Positions 35,700 through 47,935 of a DNA stretch of 64,000 nucleotides are shown here, in pieces (the stretch's first letter is position 1; each line of letters starts with the position of its first letter). The notes under the pieces are model-generated. The model did not search any database, was not told where the DNA came from, and saw nothing but the letters and a program-made list of their open reading frames with translations. Location of the stretch: contig NC_023758.2 in the NCBI RefSeq assembly GCF_000499845.2, forward strand, positions 8,595,227-8,659,226. The letters are read 5' to 3'. Origin of the DNA: Phaseolus vulgaris (lineage: Eukaryota; Streptophyta; Magnoliopsida; Fabales; Fabaceae). Position numbers and translations under genes: made by a program.

Positions 35700-38600
35700 C
35701 TTTTGAACAGTTTCAACACATCAATTTAATACTTGAAAAGATTACTCCTACTGCTTTGATTTTTAATGATTTTCATATGGATGAGTGATATTAAATTGCT
35801 TATAATAAACACAAACTTTTGGATTCTTCTACTGCCACAATTTTTTATTTCAAAATTAAATATGTGTGATAGATTTTAAAGGTTCAATTAATATGTGAGT
35901 ATTTTTATTTCACATTCAAGTAATATTCTCGTATTAGGTTAGTTATTTTAGAATAAAATTTAGTTACGATTTTTAGGTTCAAGTAATGCAGTTTTTTATT
36001 GCAAATTTATTACCCTTCGGGTAGAAATAAGCTAAGAAAAGTTCATATTTGCCGAAGTCACTAGTTTTATAATTTAGTTGTGTTAAGTTTTTCTATCTAT
36101 CTATAAGTTTGACCAGACTTATTAGTTCTTTTAAATATTTATTTTATATTAAAACTTTGAATATGTCCATGAAGAGATTCTTAAACATGCTAATTAGTTT
36201 TTTTTTCTTAAAGTTAAATAATTTTTAAAAAATTATTTCTAACATTTCTCTTAATTTTAAAATAAAATATATCTCATAAAAAACTCATAAATTTATCGAA
36301 TCACATATTAAAAAAATAATATATATATATATATATATAATATTTGCAATTAATATCACGTTCTTATATTAAAGTTGTTCCTTATATTTACTATACAAAT
36401 TTTGATACAAAAATATCTTTCAACTTTTTCATAACTTAATATATTAATTTATATGATTTAAATTATAAGTTAAATTAGGATACTTTCCTTTTAATAAACT
36501 ATGTACTTAGTACTAATAACGTAATTTTGCTAAGATATCAATCTTATGTATCAATCTTTTGTCACTTAATCCAATCATAATACATATAAATTCACTTATC
36601 AATGCAATAACTCCATATATACATAAGTTAATCACATAACTAATTCATATTACAACATACCAATCAATAAATAATTTATAAAAATAGAGACCTAACATTT
36701 AGGAAGACATCATCAATTCACTAGTCTTCACTAAATAAAGTCTCTTAAATTATGAATGCACCATTGAACATATGCATTATGATTTAGGGTTTATGTTGCT
36801 TGAGTGATAACAATTAAGAAGAGAGAAAATTAACTTTAACATCTAAAAACATTTATACAAATCAAGATTATGATAAGTCAATCTACCTTTTAATGTCTTC
36901 TTAAAGAGATGAGATTTGATCGTGAAAAAGATAAACTATTAAAATATAGTAAATAAAAAAATAATAATTTTAAACTTTATTTTTTTCTAATTTTTTTTTC
37001 ATTCTCCATTTAATTTAAATTCTATTATCTAAATTTAAATATATTGGATCCTACAAACTATTTTTATATCATTGTATGTGAAGAAAATATTAATTTTAAA
37101 TTTAAGAACTAAAAATATTATTCTCAAATTTAAAGAAATAAATATCAATTTTAAAATTTGAAAGATTAAAATAATGTTTAAATTTAAGAAGAACAAAAAA
37201 TGTTATCCAAGAAACTCAAAAACTATTGTTGTGTTATTAAATTTGACATGAGAATTGTTAACATATTCTCCCTTACTAAAAAAATCAATTAACAAGATAG
37301 AATTTAAGGACTATTTTTTTTCCCACAAATTTGGGATGTATGGAATCACTCTCAAAAAATAATGAAGTCATTGAAATATAATATTTTTATTACTCTAAAT
37401 GTGATAAAATTAAATTTAAACTCTTTACTTAAAATTTCACTCAACTCAACGAATTTAAATGTTTTAAACGACACGTATATTGTTTTATATATTAGAAAAG
37501 TTAGATTTAATTCATAAAATGCAATAAAAACTCTGACTTTTATTCACGCTTTTATTACAAATATGGACTCAATTAATATTGCCATGGAAGGCAATTAAAA
37601 CATGTCATCCTATATTTAGTGATCTCCTGAAATACCGGAAGAGGGGTCCATTTTCCTTTCTTTAATAAACTATTTTTAAAACATAAAAATAAAAAAACAA
37701 AAAATCACCGGTGCAGCTATGTACAATTGGATGGCAAGGGTGCAGCTAGCTACAATATATGTATTTCTTAACTTAATCTAAAATATAATTTTTTATTCAC
37801 AGAAAAATACAAACTATACCTATATATTTAGAAATGTAATAGATATTAATTCTAAATTTCATTGCAAAAATAATTTGTTATGATAGTGAATTTAATACAC
37901 TCATATAAAGAAAACTAAAGATTTAAAATAATTATAGTTAGGGATTAAGGTTGAGGATTTAAATAAATATTAATGAAGGTGAAATAATCTTGTACATTTT
38001 TTAAATCATGATAAATTTGTTTACTCTAACTAGTCATTATAAAAATAATTCAAATATATCTTTGGAGTGAATTAAAAATAAAGGTCATTTGAAGTGGCGA
38101 AGGCCTATGACATAGTAAGAAAGAAAGTACGTTAAAATTATAAAGTAAGGTCAACTGATTAAGGAAAGTTCTCCTAGACTTGACTAATCTTATCCCATCT
38201 TTAAGAGACTTGGTTCATTCCTGGCTGGATAGACAGGATAAAGACTGCTTGTTTCCCATATCTATGATTCTTTTCTCCTCAATGAAGCAGTAGATCCCCT
38301 TGCTTCCAGTGCTCGTCTTTGATTTTCTAATGCTTTCTCTAATCCTAACTCTCAATTGATTGAGTTTAGTCGAAATTTCAGTGGTTCCTAGAATCAATAA
38401 ATGTGTCATGGCCCCTTCCTTTGAAGGCATTCAAACAATCACCACTCTCACTCCTCTGGTAAGTGGGATGATAAAGAAAACAAAGAAGCGAATAAAAGTG
38501 GTTAAAATGAAACTAAGTTTAAATATTTTATTGTTTAAGTTAAAAACTTATAAATAAATAAAAATTAACTATTCAAACTTCATTTTATAAAAATCATCGT

Positions 38601-39627
38601 CTCTCTAAAATAATTTTTCTTTGTCATATTTCTAAATTTTTGAGTTAATCGTTCATCTTTTTCAAAATTTGAGTTCATCACATTGAAGCTAACAAAGAGG
38701 AGAATAATAATAACTATCAATTAATTTTTTGTTTAGAGTAAGATTTTCTTTATCCCATTTTCCTTGGGTCGTTTACACGTGTATGGTTTGTTTTCCTAGG
38801 AATATGAGTTTACATGTGCATTTTGATGGAAAAACGTGAATCTCTACTAATCTAGGATCATACAATAACTTAGTTTGGTCATCAATGTTTTTTGTGAGTA
38901 GGTTTAAGCTTCATCTCTGAAATTGAGATTTTTGGAGTAATTAGATTTCTAGGTAAGGGAAATATCTTTAATAATCTTTTGATGTAAATATTGGTTTATA
39001 AGAAAAATTATCTTTAATAATCTTTTGATGTCGAAATTGGTTTGGGTGACTATTTAGTTAGAAAGGTTTATGAAGAATAGTTATGAGGTTGCATATGTGA
39101 AATTTGAATTGATATGGTCCCTTGGTTGATGTTTTGTTTGCCTGTTGAATTGGAGTAAATTCTTTAGTTAATTGTGAAGTTTGAATAGATGAAATAATTT
39201 GCAAGTTGGTAAAATTGTGATGTGTTCAGCATGAATTCAATAAAACTAAAATGTTATATTGTGTTTTGAATTAAGATTTTGAGTTAGTTGAAGTTCACAA
39301 CAGGATGTTTGAGTTATAAAGGTTTTTCTTTGAGTATTTAGAATTGGTTAAATTTATGGAAATATTGTATCGTTATTGTCGTATTGTTGATCGACGAAAG
39401 GTTGGATTCATTATATCCATGAAACTTGGTATGATAGGTTCATTTTGGGTATCCTTAATTTTGTTTCGAATGGTACACTGAACTTTGTATAATTGAGTTT
39501 GGTATGGTAAATTTAGGTTATTATAAACTTGAAAACATTGTTCAGGTAGTTGATTTTGGCTATTTTGAGCAATGTGCACGAATGTGAATATCAAATGAAC
39601 ATAACTTCTGACTAATAATATCTTTTA
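35700..39627. other. No gene recognised; AT-rich upstream flank of the HD-Zip gene
   Basis: Intergenic DNA with an AT microsatellite (36318-36339). The segment 38165-38470 is less AT-rich and holds short open frames on both strands, but I cannot name a product. Confidence 0.45.
36318..36339. repeat. AT microsatellite
   Basis: About eleven AT units. Confidence 0.8.
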
Positions 39628-41116
39628 TTACATAAATTTTATTGTTTGCATAACTCTCCACATTTCATTGGCCATATTATCCCTAATTTGTGATCCGAGC
39701 CTATAGTCATCCTCACGAACTTGCGAGTGTGATACATCTAAATCCGGTTTCATCATTTCACAGTCAACTTCTTCAAGTAAAAACCCATCGTTGTTGAAAC
39801 CGTGAAGAAATTTATGAAGAATACAACATGTTAAAATTCTAATTGTCATCGTATCAAATGAGTAACGAGGCTCAATTCCACTAGCTATAATTAGGAATGT
39901 TTCTTCAGCACACCAAATATTCTTTCAATTACATTTTTAAGTGATAAATGAAAATGATTAAACAATTCGCGGACATCCTATGAATCTCTGTGAGAGTACT
40001 ATTTCAAATGGTATCGAACTCCACGATATGATGTTATAACTTGGAGTTTCAACATAAAATTGGCATCCCCGAGGTAGTATTTTCCTTAAATAATTTGAAT
40101 TCATTGTAATAATTAGTCATAAGTAATAGTTTAACCCAATTCATATTGTTGACTCCAAAACACTTTAAACTACCTTCTAATATGATCAATGGATCCTCTC
40201 GTACAAATTCATCTTTCAGTATCCTCTAATCATAGGTTATTCCTTACCCCCTGACCATAACATATGTGAATTTATGTCAAAATCACAAGCTACGAATACA
40301 TTAGGAGTTGGCCAATCTTTTCTTCTATGAAAATGAGGAACATCTGCTCGTACCTTGACACGAACATGAGTGTCATCTATAACACCTAAACAATCCTAAT
40401 TTGCAAAAAACTCACATTCATAAATAACAAAAAGTCATACAACATTACTTAATTATTGAACTAGTGTTTCTCATATTGGTACCTTAAAGTATGGATAAAA
40501 TCGACTCTTGTTTAAGATATGAGGTTGCACCTTGATCCTAGATAGTTGAATTAAGATCTCTTCCTCCAACATTAAAATTGCATTGAAGACATTATGAAAT
40601 GAGACATTGTTTCTCTGAATCAATGAAAAAAAGAACGAAACACTCTGATTCTTGACGTTATGGCCAATGATGTGTAAATATTTAGCGATTTGTTCCTCAA
40701 CTATTAATTGAAATGCATCCTTTAAATCCTAGTTTCTCCTATTCGTTCACATAACTGAATAAATGCTTTTGGACCCATGTGTGAATAATGTCACAACATC
40801 TTTCAATATGGACCAAGTGTGATATCAATTCTTGTCGACAACGCTCTTTTTGTGGTACGAACTCTAGTATGAAGTTTCTTGTTTTTGTTAACACATGCAA
40901 CACTTTCAATCCATATGCAACCATGCAAAGGATTATCAATGCTTCTAGTTTCATGTGCATTTTTATTTGTTCTTGTAGGTATGAAATTGGATTGAAGTCC
41001 ACATCAACAACATCATCATTCATATTATTTGTGCGTGGCATCTCAATGTCGTCAAAATACATAGACCAATGGTTATCGTTATCCATGTACACAAATCCTT
41101 GAACATAGACAACCAT
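39628..41116 (-). pseudogene. PIF/Harbinger transposase (DDE nuclease), heavily mutated
   Basis: Read right to left on the minus strand. The N-terminal part (41116-40740) contains ERCCDIIHTW..K. A middle part, broken by stops and shifts, contains the equivalents of LHIIGHNVKNRS and SFFF. The nuclease follows with DCLGVIDDTHVRVKVRADVP, HFHRRKDWPTPNVFVACDFD and, further on, GDANFML, TSYRGVRYHLKEYS and IERIFGVLKK. The end (39849-39628) reads MTIRILTCCILHKFLHGFNN. This order is that of HARBI1-like plant transposases (DDE_Tnp_4): the first catalytic Asp lies in VIDDTH and the second in GDANFML. Many in-frame stops show it is dead. Terminal inverted repeats and the 3-bp target site of the parent element were not identified. 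Telomere-like repeats start just to its right. Confidence 0.8.
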
Positions 41117-41149
41117 ATAACTTCAATTACTACATAAAAAAACCATAAT

Positions 41150-41331
41150 TTTAGGGTAAAGTTGATGGTTAGGGTTTATGTTTAGGTTTAAGGTTTATGG
41201 TTAAGGTTAACATGTATGGTTAGAGATAAGGTAAGATTTTATGGATAGGAGTTGTGTTCAGAGTTAGAGTTAGGGTTGGAGTTTATGTTTGGGGCTAGAT
41301 TTAGGCTTAAGGTTTAGGTTATATGTTTGAG
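41150..41331. repeat. Degenerate telomere-like repeat, block 1
   Basis: Imperfect TTTAGGG/GGTTTA-type units (TTAGGGTTTATG, GGTTTAAGG, GGTTAGGGTT) run through the block. It ends with AAGGTTTAGGTTATATG... (41309-41331), which is repeated exactly at the start of block 2. Confidence 0.7.
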
Positions 41332-43561
41332 GTAGAAAAAGAGGTCACTCTCAAAGAAATAATGTTCTTGCATCAATCTGATCTTGAGGCCTTGGAATCC
41401 TCAAATGAAATATGTCAAAGCAAGCACACCAATCTTAAGAGCAAACCACCACAAAACCAAAGAAACAATAAAGACAAACAAGAAAAGGTATAAGCAAGGA
41501 AAAGGTAATTGCAAAAGGAATACTATATGTAAGACAAACTCAAAGAATAAGAATGAAAGACAATCAAGAAAATAAAGAACTCAATGAGAAAAGTAGGCAC
41601 ACAAAAGAATACCTAAGGAAAAGCACTAGAGTAGATGAAGAAAACAAAAATTTTAGCTACTGGAATTTTTTTTTTTTTTATGCAAACTGTGTTTGATATT
41701 CACTGATTTAACTGGAACGTTGTAGAGCGAACTGGATTATGAAATTTATACCACAGAAACTTCAAGATGTTAACTCAAAAATGGCACTGGAATCAATTAA
41801 AAACAGTAAGCCAATTGAGAGAAATAAATTTTTTAAAATCACTGCCAGATTACCGTATTTTTTTCGGCAGGAATGTACACTTTTTTTATTTTATTTATCA
41901 TTTTTTGTGTACTTCATATTTTTGAATGATTCTTTTTTCTATTCCTTTCTAACACTTTGAATATCTCAAATCCAGAATTTCAGAATTTTACAGTACGTAA
42001 ATCAGTTGCAATAAGGAAAAACAGTAAGCACTTTTTTCAGAAACAGAGAAATCCTAATAGGAATAAAAAACAGGATGATGAACTAGCAAAGACATAATAG
42101 AAAATGATGTATTGGAACTTGTATAGGTCTAGAATACAAGTATGAACTCAATTCTAAAAAGAAAATGCACAAAGGATCAACATCAATTCAGAAAATTATA
42201 TGACACTAAAGCAAGAAACAATCAAAACAAGAAAAGTACTACTAGAAGTAATGACAATTATGGAATAACATGACTAAGACAAAACTTGACATGATTACAA
42301 AATTAAAAGACACATCACAAATTTTAACAACAAGTGAAAGGAAGCTTAAGGTAAACTCTAGGAAGGATAATGCCATTCCAAAAGAGCAACCATACTCATA
42401 AGAATTATGAGTGCCATAAACCTTTCCACAAACACTTGGAGCAAAAGAAAAACAGCAAGAATACTCAATTAAAATTCTAAAACAGTAACTAAAATTGCAA
42501 GAAATTAAAGAGCTCTTGAAATTAAAGTGCACACAACTCAACAATTAACAAGAATGAACCTAAGACTCATGATACCACATGATGTGATTCCAATAGCCAC
42601 ATAGAACAAGATTCTTGACACTTTGAGGAATCACCTTGAGCTGGAAAATATAGAGGCACTTTCTTAGAAGTTGGATCATGGTTCTAAGTCAAGAACTCAC
42701 CAATACAAGTACCAATTCCCAAACTCATTTGGATGAACCAAATATTGTCAAATTGAATCAACAAAGGAATTATAAAAGAGAAGACCAAACAGAATTAAAC
42801 CACAAACAAATGTACCGAACAGAATTTAGAACACCAAAACATAGGTGCTGGAAAATTAAGGACAGCCGAACCAAAAAATGCTCAAGAACACAAAACAACA
42901 AGAGTAATTGAAAGAGAAGAAAGGAAGGAGAAGAGAATGCTCATGAAGATGGAAGATAGGTTGGATGATCACGCCACTAGAAGTATGGATGCTCCTAGAT
43001 GAGTGTGGAAGCCGCCACTTGAGGAAACCATGGTCCTTCAAGATAAGACTAGAGTAGAAGCTCAAAAGCTCTCCAAATGCTCACTCCAATTTTGAGTATA
43101 GTTTCTTTAGATGAATTCAAATCTGAAATTTACAAGGAAGGCACCTCTATTTATAGCCTAAGGTGCTGAAAATTGAAAGCTAAAACAAATCAAAATTCCC
43201 TCCAAAACAAGCTAGAATCGGCGCTCAAAAGCAAGGCAAGGAAGGTGTGATCCTTTCCTTCACTTTGGCACCCCCTATTCTACTCCTACACCTATCTACT
43301 AATACACCCCCCTAAAGCTCCTAACTAAAACCTAAAAGATGCTATAACAAAAGAGGTTTCTAAGTTTTCCCTCTAAGCACCTTCAACTAAAGACACTACA
43401 AAAAGAGAAAATAAATGTCCTCTAGCTCCCAAGGCTTTGAACATGCTTCTTGTAATCCTTTGAGGTGGACTTTGACCTCCATGGGCGTCCTCCATTTGTG
43501 CCTCCACCTCTTCTTGAGCTTGATGAGTGGCCTCCATGTTCTCTTGGGCTTGATCTCCATC
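41332..43561 (-). mobile_element. Inverted Ty3/gypsy piece: pol tail, LTR, primer site and leader, flanked by a 23-bp direct repeat
   Basis: Read on the minus strand: the polyprotein C-terminus (43561-43373) with PPQRITRSMFKALGARGHLF and a stop; a purine patch GAGGGAAAAC; an LTR (43349-42580); a primer-binding-like TGGTATCATGAG; and a long untranslated leader down to 41332. The tail closely resembles the end of the gypsy ORF at 4045-4782 (basic TRS/KSRAQAMG motif). The piece splits a telomere-like array, and the same 23 bases (41309-41331 and 43562-43584) bound it on both sides. Only one LTR is present and the internal parts are in the wrong order for a normal insertion. Short open frames inside (41384-41575, 42678-42911) are incidental. 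Confidence 0.65.
42580..43349 (-). mobile_element. Ty3/gypsy LTR with TATA box
   Basis: On the minus strand it starts TGTTATAGCATC (43349) and ends ATCACATCA (42580), about 770 bp. It has GCTATAAATAGAGG (43158-43145) as promoter. Two bases after the end comes TGGTATCATGAG (42577-42566), whose first eight bases match the initiator-tRNA(Met) primer site TGGTATCA. Confidence 0.6.
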
Positions 43562-43905
43562 AAGGTTTAGGTTATATGTTTGAGTTAGGTTTAAGGTTAG
43601 GGTTTATGATTAGAGTTATGGATAACGTAGGGTTAGTACTAGGGTTTATGGTATGTGGTAGGATTATGGTTTAAGGGTAAGGTTTAGGGTTAAGGCTAGA
43701 GGTTAATGAGTAATGTTAGGGTTAAGGGTTAAGATTAGGGTTTAGAATTAGGGGTTAAAGGGTAGGGGTAATGTTTGAGTGTATGTTTATGGTTAGGGTT
43801 ATTAAGTTATAGTGGTTATGGTTAGATTTAAGGTTAGAGTTAAGGTTTATGGGTAGGGTTAGGGTTAGGTGTTGGGGTTAGAGCTAGTGTTAGCTTAAGC
43901 ATTAT
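43562..43905. repeat. Degenerate telomere-like repeat, block 2
   Basis: Imperfect units such as GGTTAGGGTTTATG, GGGTTTAGAATTAGGG and GGGTAGGGTTAGGGTTAGG continue the array interrupted at 41331. The unit resembles plant telomeric TTTAGGG but is irregular, as in interstitial telomere-like repeats. Confidence 0.75.
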
Positions 43906-45492
43906 GATTTTTTTTATTTATTCAAACTTTTCTTATGATACAAATGAATTAAATACAAAAACATATGTTCTAAACATACTTTAATATAAAAAATAATAAT
44001 TAACTATCATTTTCGCGCATTCATACCGCTGAAATGATAAAAAAAATAAAAATTCTATAGCATAATATTTTACATAAAAAACACTCATATCAACCAATTT
44101 TTTTCCACAAACTCAAATACAACCAAAATTTGTTTCCAATTTATTGATAAGAAAATATAGAACACAAAATAATTTCCACACATATCCATAATATCACACA
44201 TGCATCACATTTGTACTAAACTAAATTTGGTTGCACATTTTTTAATTTCCTTTCAAATCTCTTCATCAACCACAAATGAAGTACCACAGAGACAAAACAC
44301 ACATATATAAAATCACATATTCCATATACACATATGAGTACATGACTCCAAACCATCAAAATATAAAACTTGCTCGTAAATCTAGGTTATAAACCTCGTC
44401 AAGGCATGTCCAAAGGACCAAAACACAGTAACACCACAACACCAACAACAACTCACAACCATCACAACAATATAACCTACACAACTACATAAAAATCATT
44501 CACCCAAAACAAACATATAAACATAAATCCATGAAGATGTAACTAATGTCAACTTTCAAAACCAATTTTACAGAACATACCAACAACCATAACTGTGGAG
44601 AAATGAGAACCAAAATCATAGAAAGACAAAACAACAACCTTAATTGATTATGGCATGGACATAATCAATTACCTTGTAAAAAACATAATCTATTATGGAA
44701 AATGGATAATTGATTATCCCATAAAATTACACACATAATTGATTATCATCACCCAATCAACATCGATTATCGCTTCATAAAAACTGCATAATTGATTTTG
44801 ATTCGTGTGAATGACATGGATAATCACATTTGTGGTTATTTCATATAGACTAATTCGTTTTCAAATGTTTATAAATCCATTACCACAATGTGATCCATGA
44901 AATCTTAGCTCAATACACCAAACAACACCAAACCACCACTATAACTAGGGAGCAACCAACATAGTATCAGTCACAACTAATACTTCACTAAGAACCTCAC
45001 TACTCACAACCTCACTAGACGAAGAAGATCACACGTTACTCTTGCACTAGCTCAGGACAACAACAATGATAAGAAGCTCAACAATTCAACTCCACCTCGT
45101 TCACCGTATTTAACACCATAATAAATCTTCACCTACACCCTCAATCACACCACTTAGCTCAGTCAAAGAAGTCAGGAATCTAAATCTTCTTCTACATACA
45201 TAGGAAGGAACTTTGCCTAGGAATCTTTGTTATGCTAGGTACTGTGCTAAGCAAGTCACGTGGCTTGGTTCAAAACATCAAAGGGTAACAACGTCAAATA
45301 CTACAACTCTATGACTTTCTTTGCACATTTTCAGTTATATGCGAGGATGAAGTTTTCCCACAAATTTACGCTCTCAAATTCACGTAAATAAGTGGATACA
45401 AACAAAATTCACCAGTTTAAATCCATCCGGATGAACAATAAACATCCAGATCCAAATAGAGTGTGTTAAAGATTTCTTATTGTTATTTTAGG
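43906..45492. other. No gene seen
   Basis: AT-rich DNA with many CA-rich phrases (ACCACAACACCAACAACAACTC). Apart from the palindrome cluster at 44641-44822, nothing is recognised. Confidence 0.45.
44641..44822. repeat. Cluster of ATAATTGATTAT palindromic motifs
   Basis: TAATTGATTATG (44641) faces CATAATCAATTA 7 bases later as a perfect 12-bp inverted repeat. GGATAATTGATTATCC, ACATAATTGATTATC, CATCGATTATCG and CATAATTGATTTTG follow within 180 bases. The arrangement is like the other short-palindrome clusters in this window. Confidence 0.6.
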
Positions 45493-45529
45493 ATACACTA
45501 CAAGAAAACCTTCATTTAGCTTCCATTTT

Positions 45530-45715
45530 TTTGCGTGGGCCACTTGCCGACGGTACTGGCGTCGGCCAAATTCACTAAAAGCCCACACAAAAATGAAATG
45601 GGACGCAAAGCGGACGCAGAAATGGATTTGAATTTTTTTTTAATAAAAAGTCAGCTTGCGTCGGTTTTGCGTCGGCCACAGCCCACGCATATGCGTCCGC
45701 TTGGCCCACGCATGT
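45530..45715. repeat. Left subterminal repeats of the CACTA element
   Basis: GCGTGGGCC (45533), TGCCGACGG, GCGTCGGCC (45563), GGACGCAAAGCGGACGC, TGCGTCGG, GCGTCGGCC and GGCCCACGC (45703) occur in both orientations. In En/Spm, short subterminal repeats are bound by TnpA; by analogy these are the likely transposase-binding sites. Confidence 0.75.
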
Positions 45716-46504
45716 TTAGGAATTTAAAATTTAAATTTATTTAATGTATATTTAATTCTTTATTATATTTGTTTTAAAATTATTTCTTTAATGTTATAAT
45801 AAATTATTTAAATATTAAATTAATTGAGTAAAAGAAAATATTTATTTAAATATTATATAAAATATTTTATACATAAATTTCAGAATATAAATTTAAAATG
45901 AAGTAATTAATTAATACAAATGGTAATGGATCTATTTAAAAATAGAGAATAAACTTGATCTAAAAAAGTTTTATTTGGTTTAAGAAAAAAAAAATTAGAT
46001 AAAACTTTTGATTAGTAACTTAAATAAATTTAAATGTTATATGTGTGCAATTGATGAATGAAGTAGGATTTTTGTTTTGATATCCATTATAATTTTAAAG
46101 ATGTTATTTCTCATAAATGAAGCATAAGATCATCTTAAAGAATTAGCGAAAATGTATATGATACAAACATATTAAGACTAAGTGCGTGAGTAAGTAACTT
46201 ATTCTTAATTGTTAGATTGATACAATATCAAAAGTGTTCCAAAGTTGACTACATGCTCTATAAATGTCATTGTTATAGTTACTGAGTATGATATCGAAAA
46301 AACATTAATGTTTTCCAACTGAAGCACATAATGATGTCATAAGTTGTAAGTAACGAGATGACACGTATGCAATATTTCTTATAAGTGTGTTAATATAGTT
46401 TTCCAATGTACTAAATAATTGGTCTTTGACATAGTAATTTTAATAGACTTAGTTCTTAATAAATGTAACATAATTAAGTAAGTTTCGACTGGGTGTGATA
46501 TAGA

Positions 46505-46863
46505 ATGAACTTAAAATCATGGAATAGAGTTCATGATTACATTTTGGATTATAAGTTATGTACCGGTATGGGTGAGACCGACAGATGGTCTCCCTGACCG
46601 GGACCCACTTGGCTATCCGAGACCTGGTGTACCTGACAGAGACCAGTGGGAACCTGACCGAGGAGAGAAGGACCCTAGTCAAGCACCCAACACGAAGACA
46701 AAGACTTCAATAGTTTTCTAGATCTCATCTCCTTAGCAGGAACAAGTTAATAACCCTAGTCCATTGTTAATTTAAGAAATATGATTCATTTCGTGATAAT
46801 TATAGAATTACCTTAGAATCATGGAATATAGTTCATTATTAGATTTTGAATTATAAGTTAGAA
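46505..46863. repeat. Diverged ~50-bp direct repeats flanking a GC-rich 250-bp insert
   Basis: AAATCATGGAATAGAGTTCA (46514) and GAATCATGGAATATAGTTCA (46813), each followed by a TTA-GATT-ATTATAAGTTA stretch, flank GC-rich sequence (46558-46730: GGGTGAGACCGACAG, CCTGACCGGGACCC). The repeats lie inside the CACTA element. Confidence 0.5.
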
Positions 46864-47006
46864 GGGATGATGAGGGTATCGTGAGCAATTTCAATAATAA
46901 GGTTCATTGATATTTGTGGTAGTAGATGTTATGTGACATAAAAATTATACTAATTTTAGTTTTTGTATAAATTAAATTTTTTTATTGTTGTATAAATTAA
47001 ATAAAG

Positions 47007-47520
47007 TTTTTTTTACAATTTAAATTAATTTTATGTTGTAGAAATTAAATTAAATTATTTTATATAAATTAAAGTTAATTTTTATTGTCTAAATTAAATT
47101 AAATATTTTTGTATAAATTAAATATAAATGAAATAATTTTTTTTACAATTTGAATTAATTTTATGTTGTAGAAATTAAAATAAATTATTTTATATAAATA
47201 AAAGTAAATTTTATTGTCTAAATTAAATTAATTTTTTTATATAAATTAAATATAAATTAAATAATTTTTTTTACAATTTAAATTAAATTTATGTTGTATA
47301 AATTAAAAAGAAATTATTTTATATAAATAAAAGTAAATTTTTATTGTCTAAATTAAATTAAATATTTTTGTATAAATTAAATATAAATTAAATAATTTTT
47401 TTTTACAATTTAAATTAACTTTATGTTGTAGAAATTAAAATAAATTATTTTATATAAATAAAAGTAAATTTTTATTGTATAATTAAATTAAATATTTTTA
47501 TGTATAAATATAATTAATTT
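47007..47520. repeat. AT-rich tandem repeat, ~130-bp unit, four copies
   Basis: Units begin at the T-run before TTTTACAATTTAAATTAA at about 47007, 47137, 47265 and 47396. Each contains ATGTTGTAGAAATTAAA, TATTTTATATAAAT, TTATTGTCTAAATTAAA and TATAAATTAAATATAAAT. The array sits between the left CACTA end and the GC-rich leader segment. Confidence 0.8.
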
Positions 47521-47689
47521 TTGTATTGTATAAATTAAATTAAATTGTTTTTTATAAATTAATCAAAGTTTTTGTTGTATAATAAATTTTTTTTATATTA
47601 AATTAAGTTTTTTGTTATATAAAAAGAATTTAATTTATTTTTTAAAAATTGAATTAATTTTAAATATTTTAAATATAAATAAAATTTTG

Positions 47690-47935
47690 GTTCCCGGTTT
47701 TCCAACCGTCCCAGTTCTCCCCAATTGAAACCCTAACATTTACTCTTCCCTCCACATCTCCTTCTTCCCTCCTCCGCCTCAACTCTCGATCGTTGCTCTG
47801 AGTCGCTGTTCGCCGCGTCCAGCTGCGTCGCCCTCCTCCGCGTCCAGCCGCGTCGCCCTCCTCCGCGACCGTCACTCCTCCTCCACTGCGTAGCTTCATC
47901 CGCCTGCCTAGTCTCCTACTCAGGTTCAGATTTGA
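47690..47935 (+). other. GC-rich leader-like segment inside the CACTA element
   Basis: The change from almost pure A/T to CTCC/GTCGCC-rich sequence is abrupt. The text resembles a plant 5' leader (GAAACCCTAA, CTTCTTCCCTCCTCCGCC) and ends in a donor-like CTCAG|GTTCAG. The phrase CGCGTCCAGC(T/C)GCGTCGCCC with CTCCTC is tandemly duplicated. It could be the transposon's own promoter/first exon (compare the GC-rich first exon of Spm) or captured host sequence. It lacks a convincing coding frame on the plus strand. Confidence 0.4.

Noticed and set aside
40788..41102. 104-codon plus ORF
   Set aside because: Antisense to the N-terminal part of the Harbinger transposase, which is supported by protein similarity.
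41384..41575. Lys/Asn-rich plus ORF as a small basic protein
   Set aside because: It lies antisense in the leader of the inverted gypsy piece and reflects A-rich composition.
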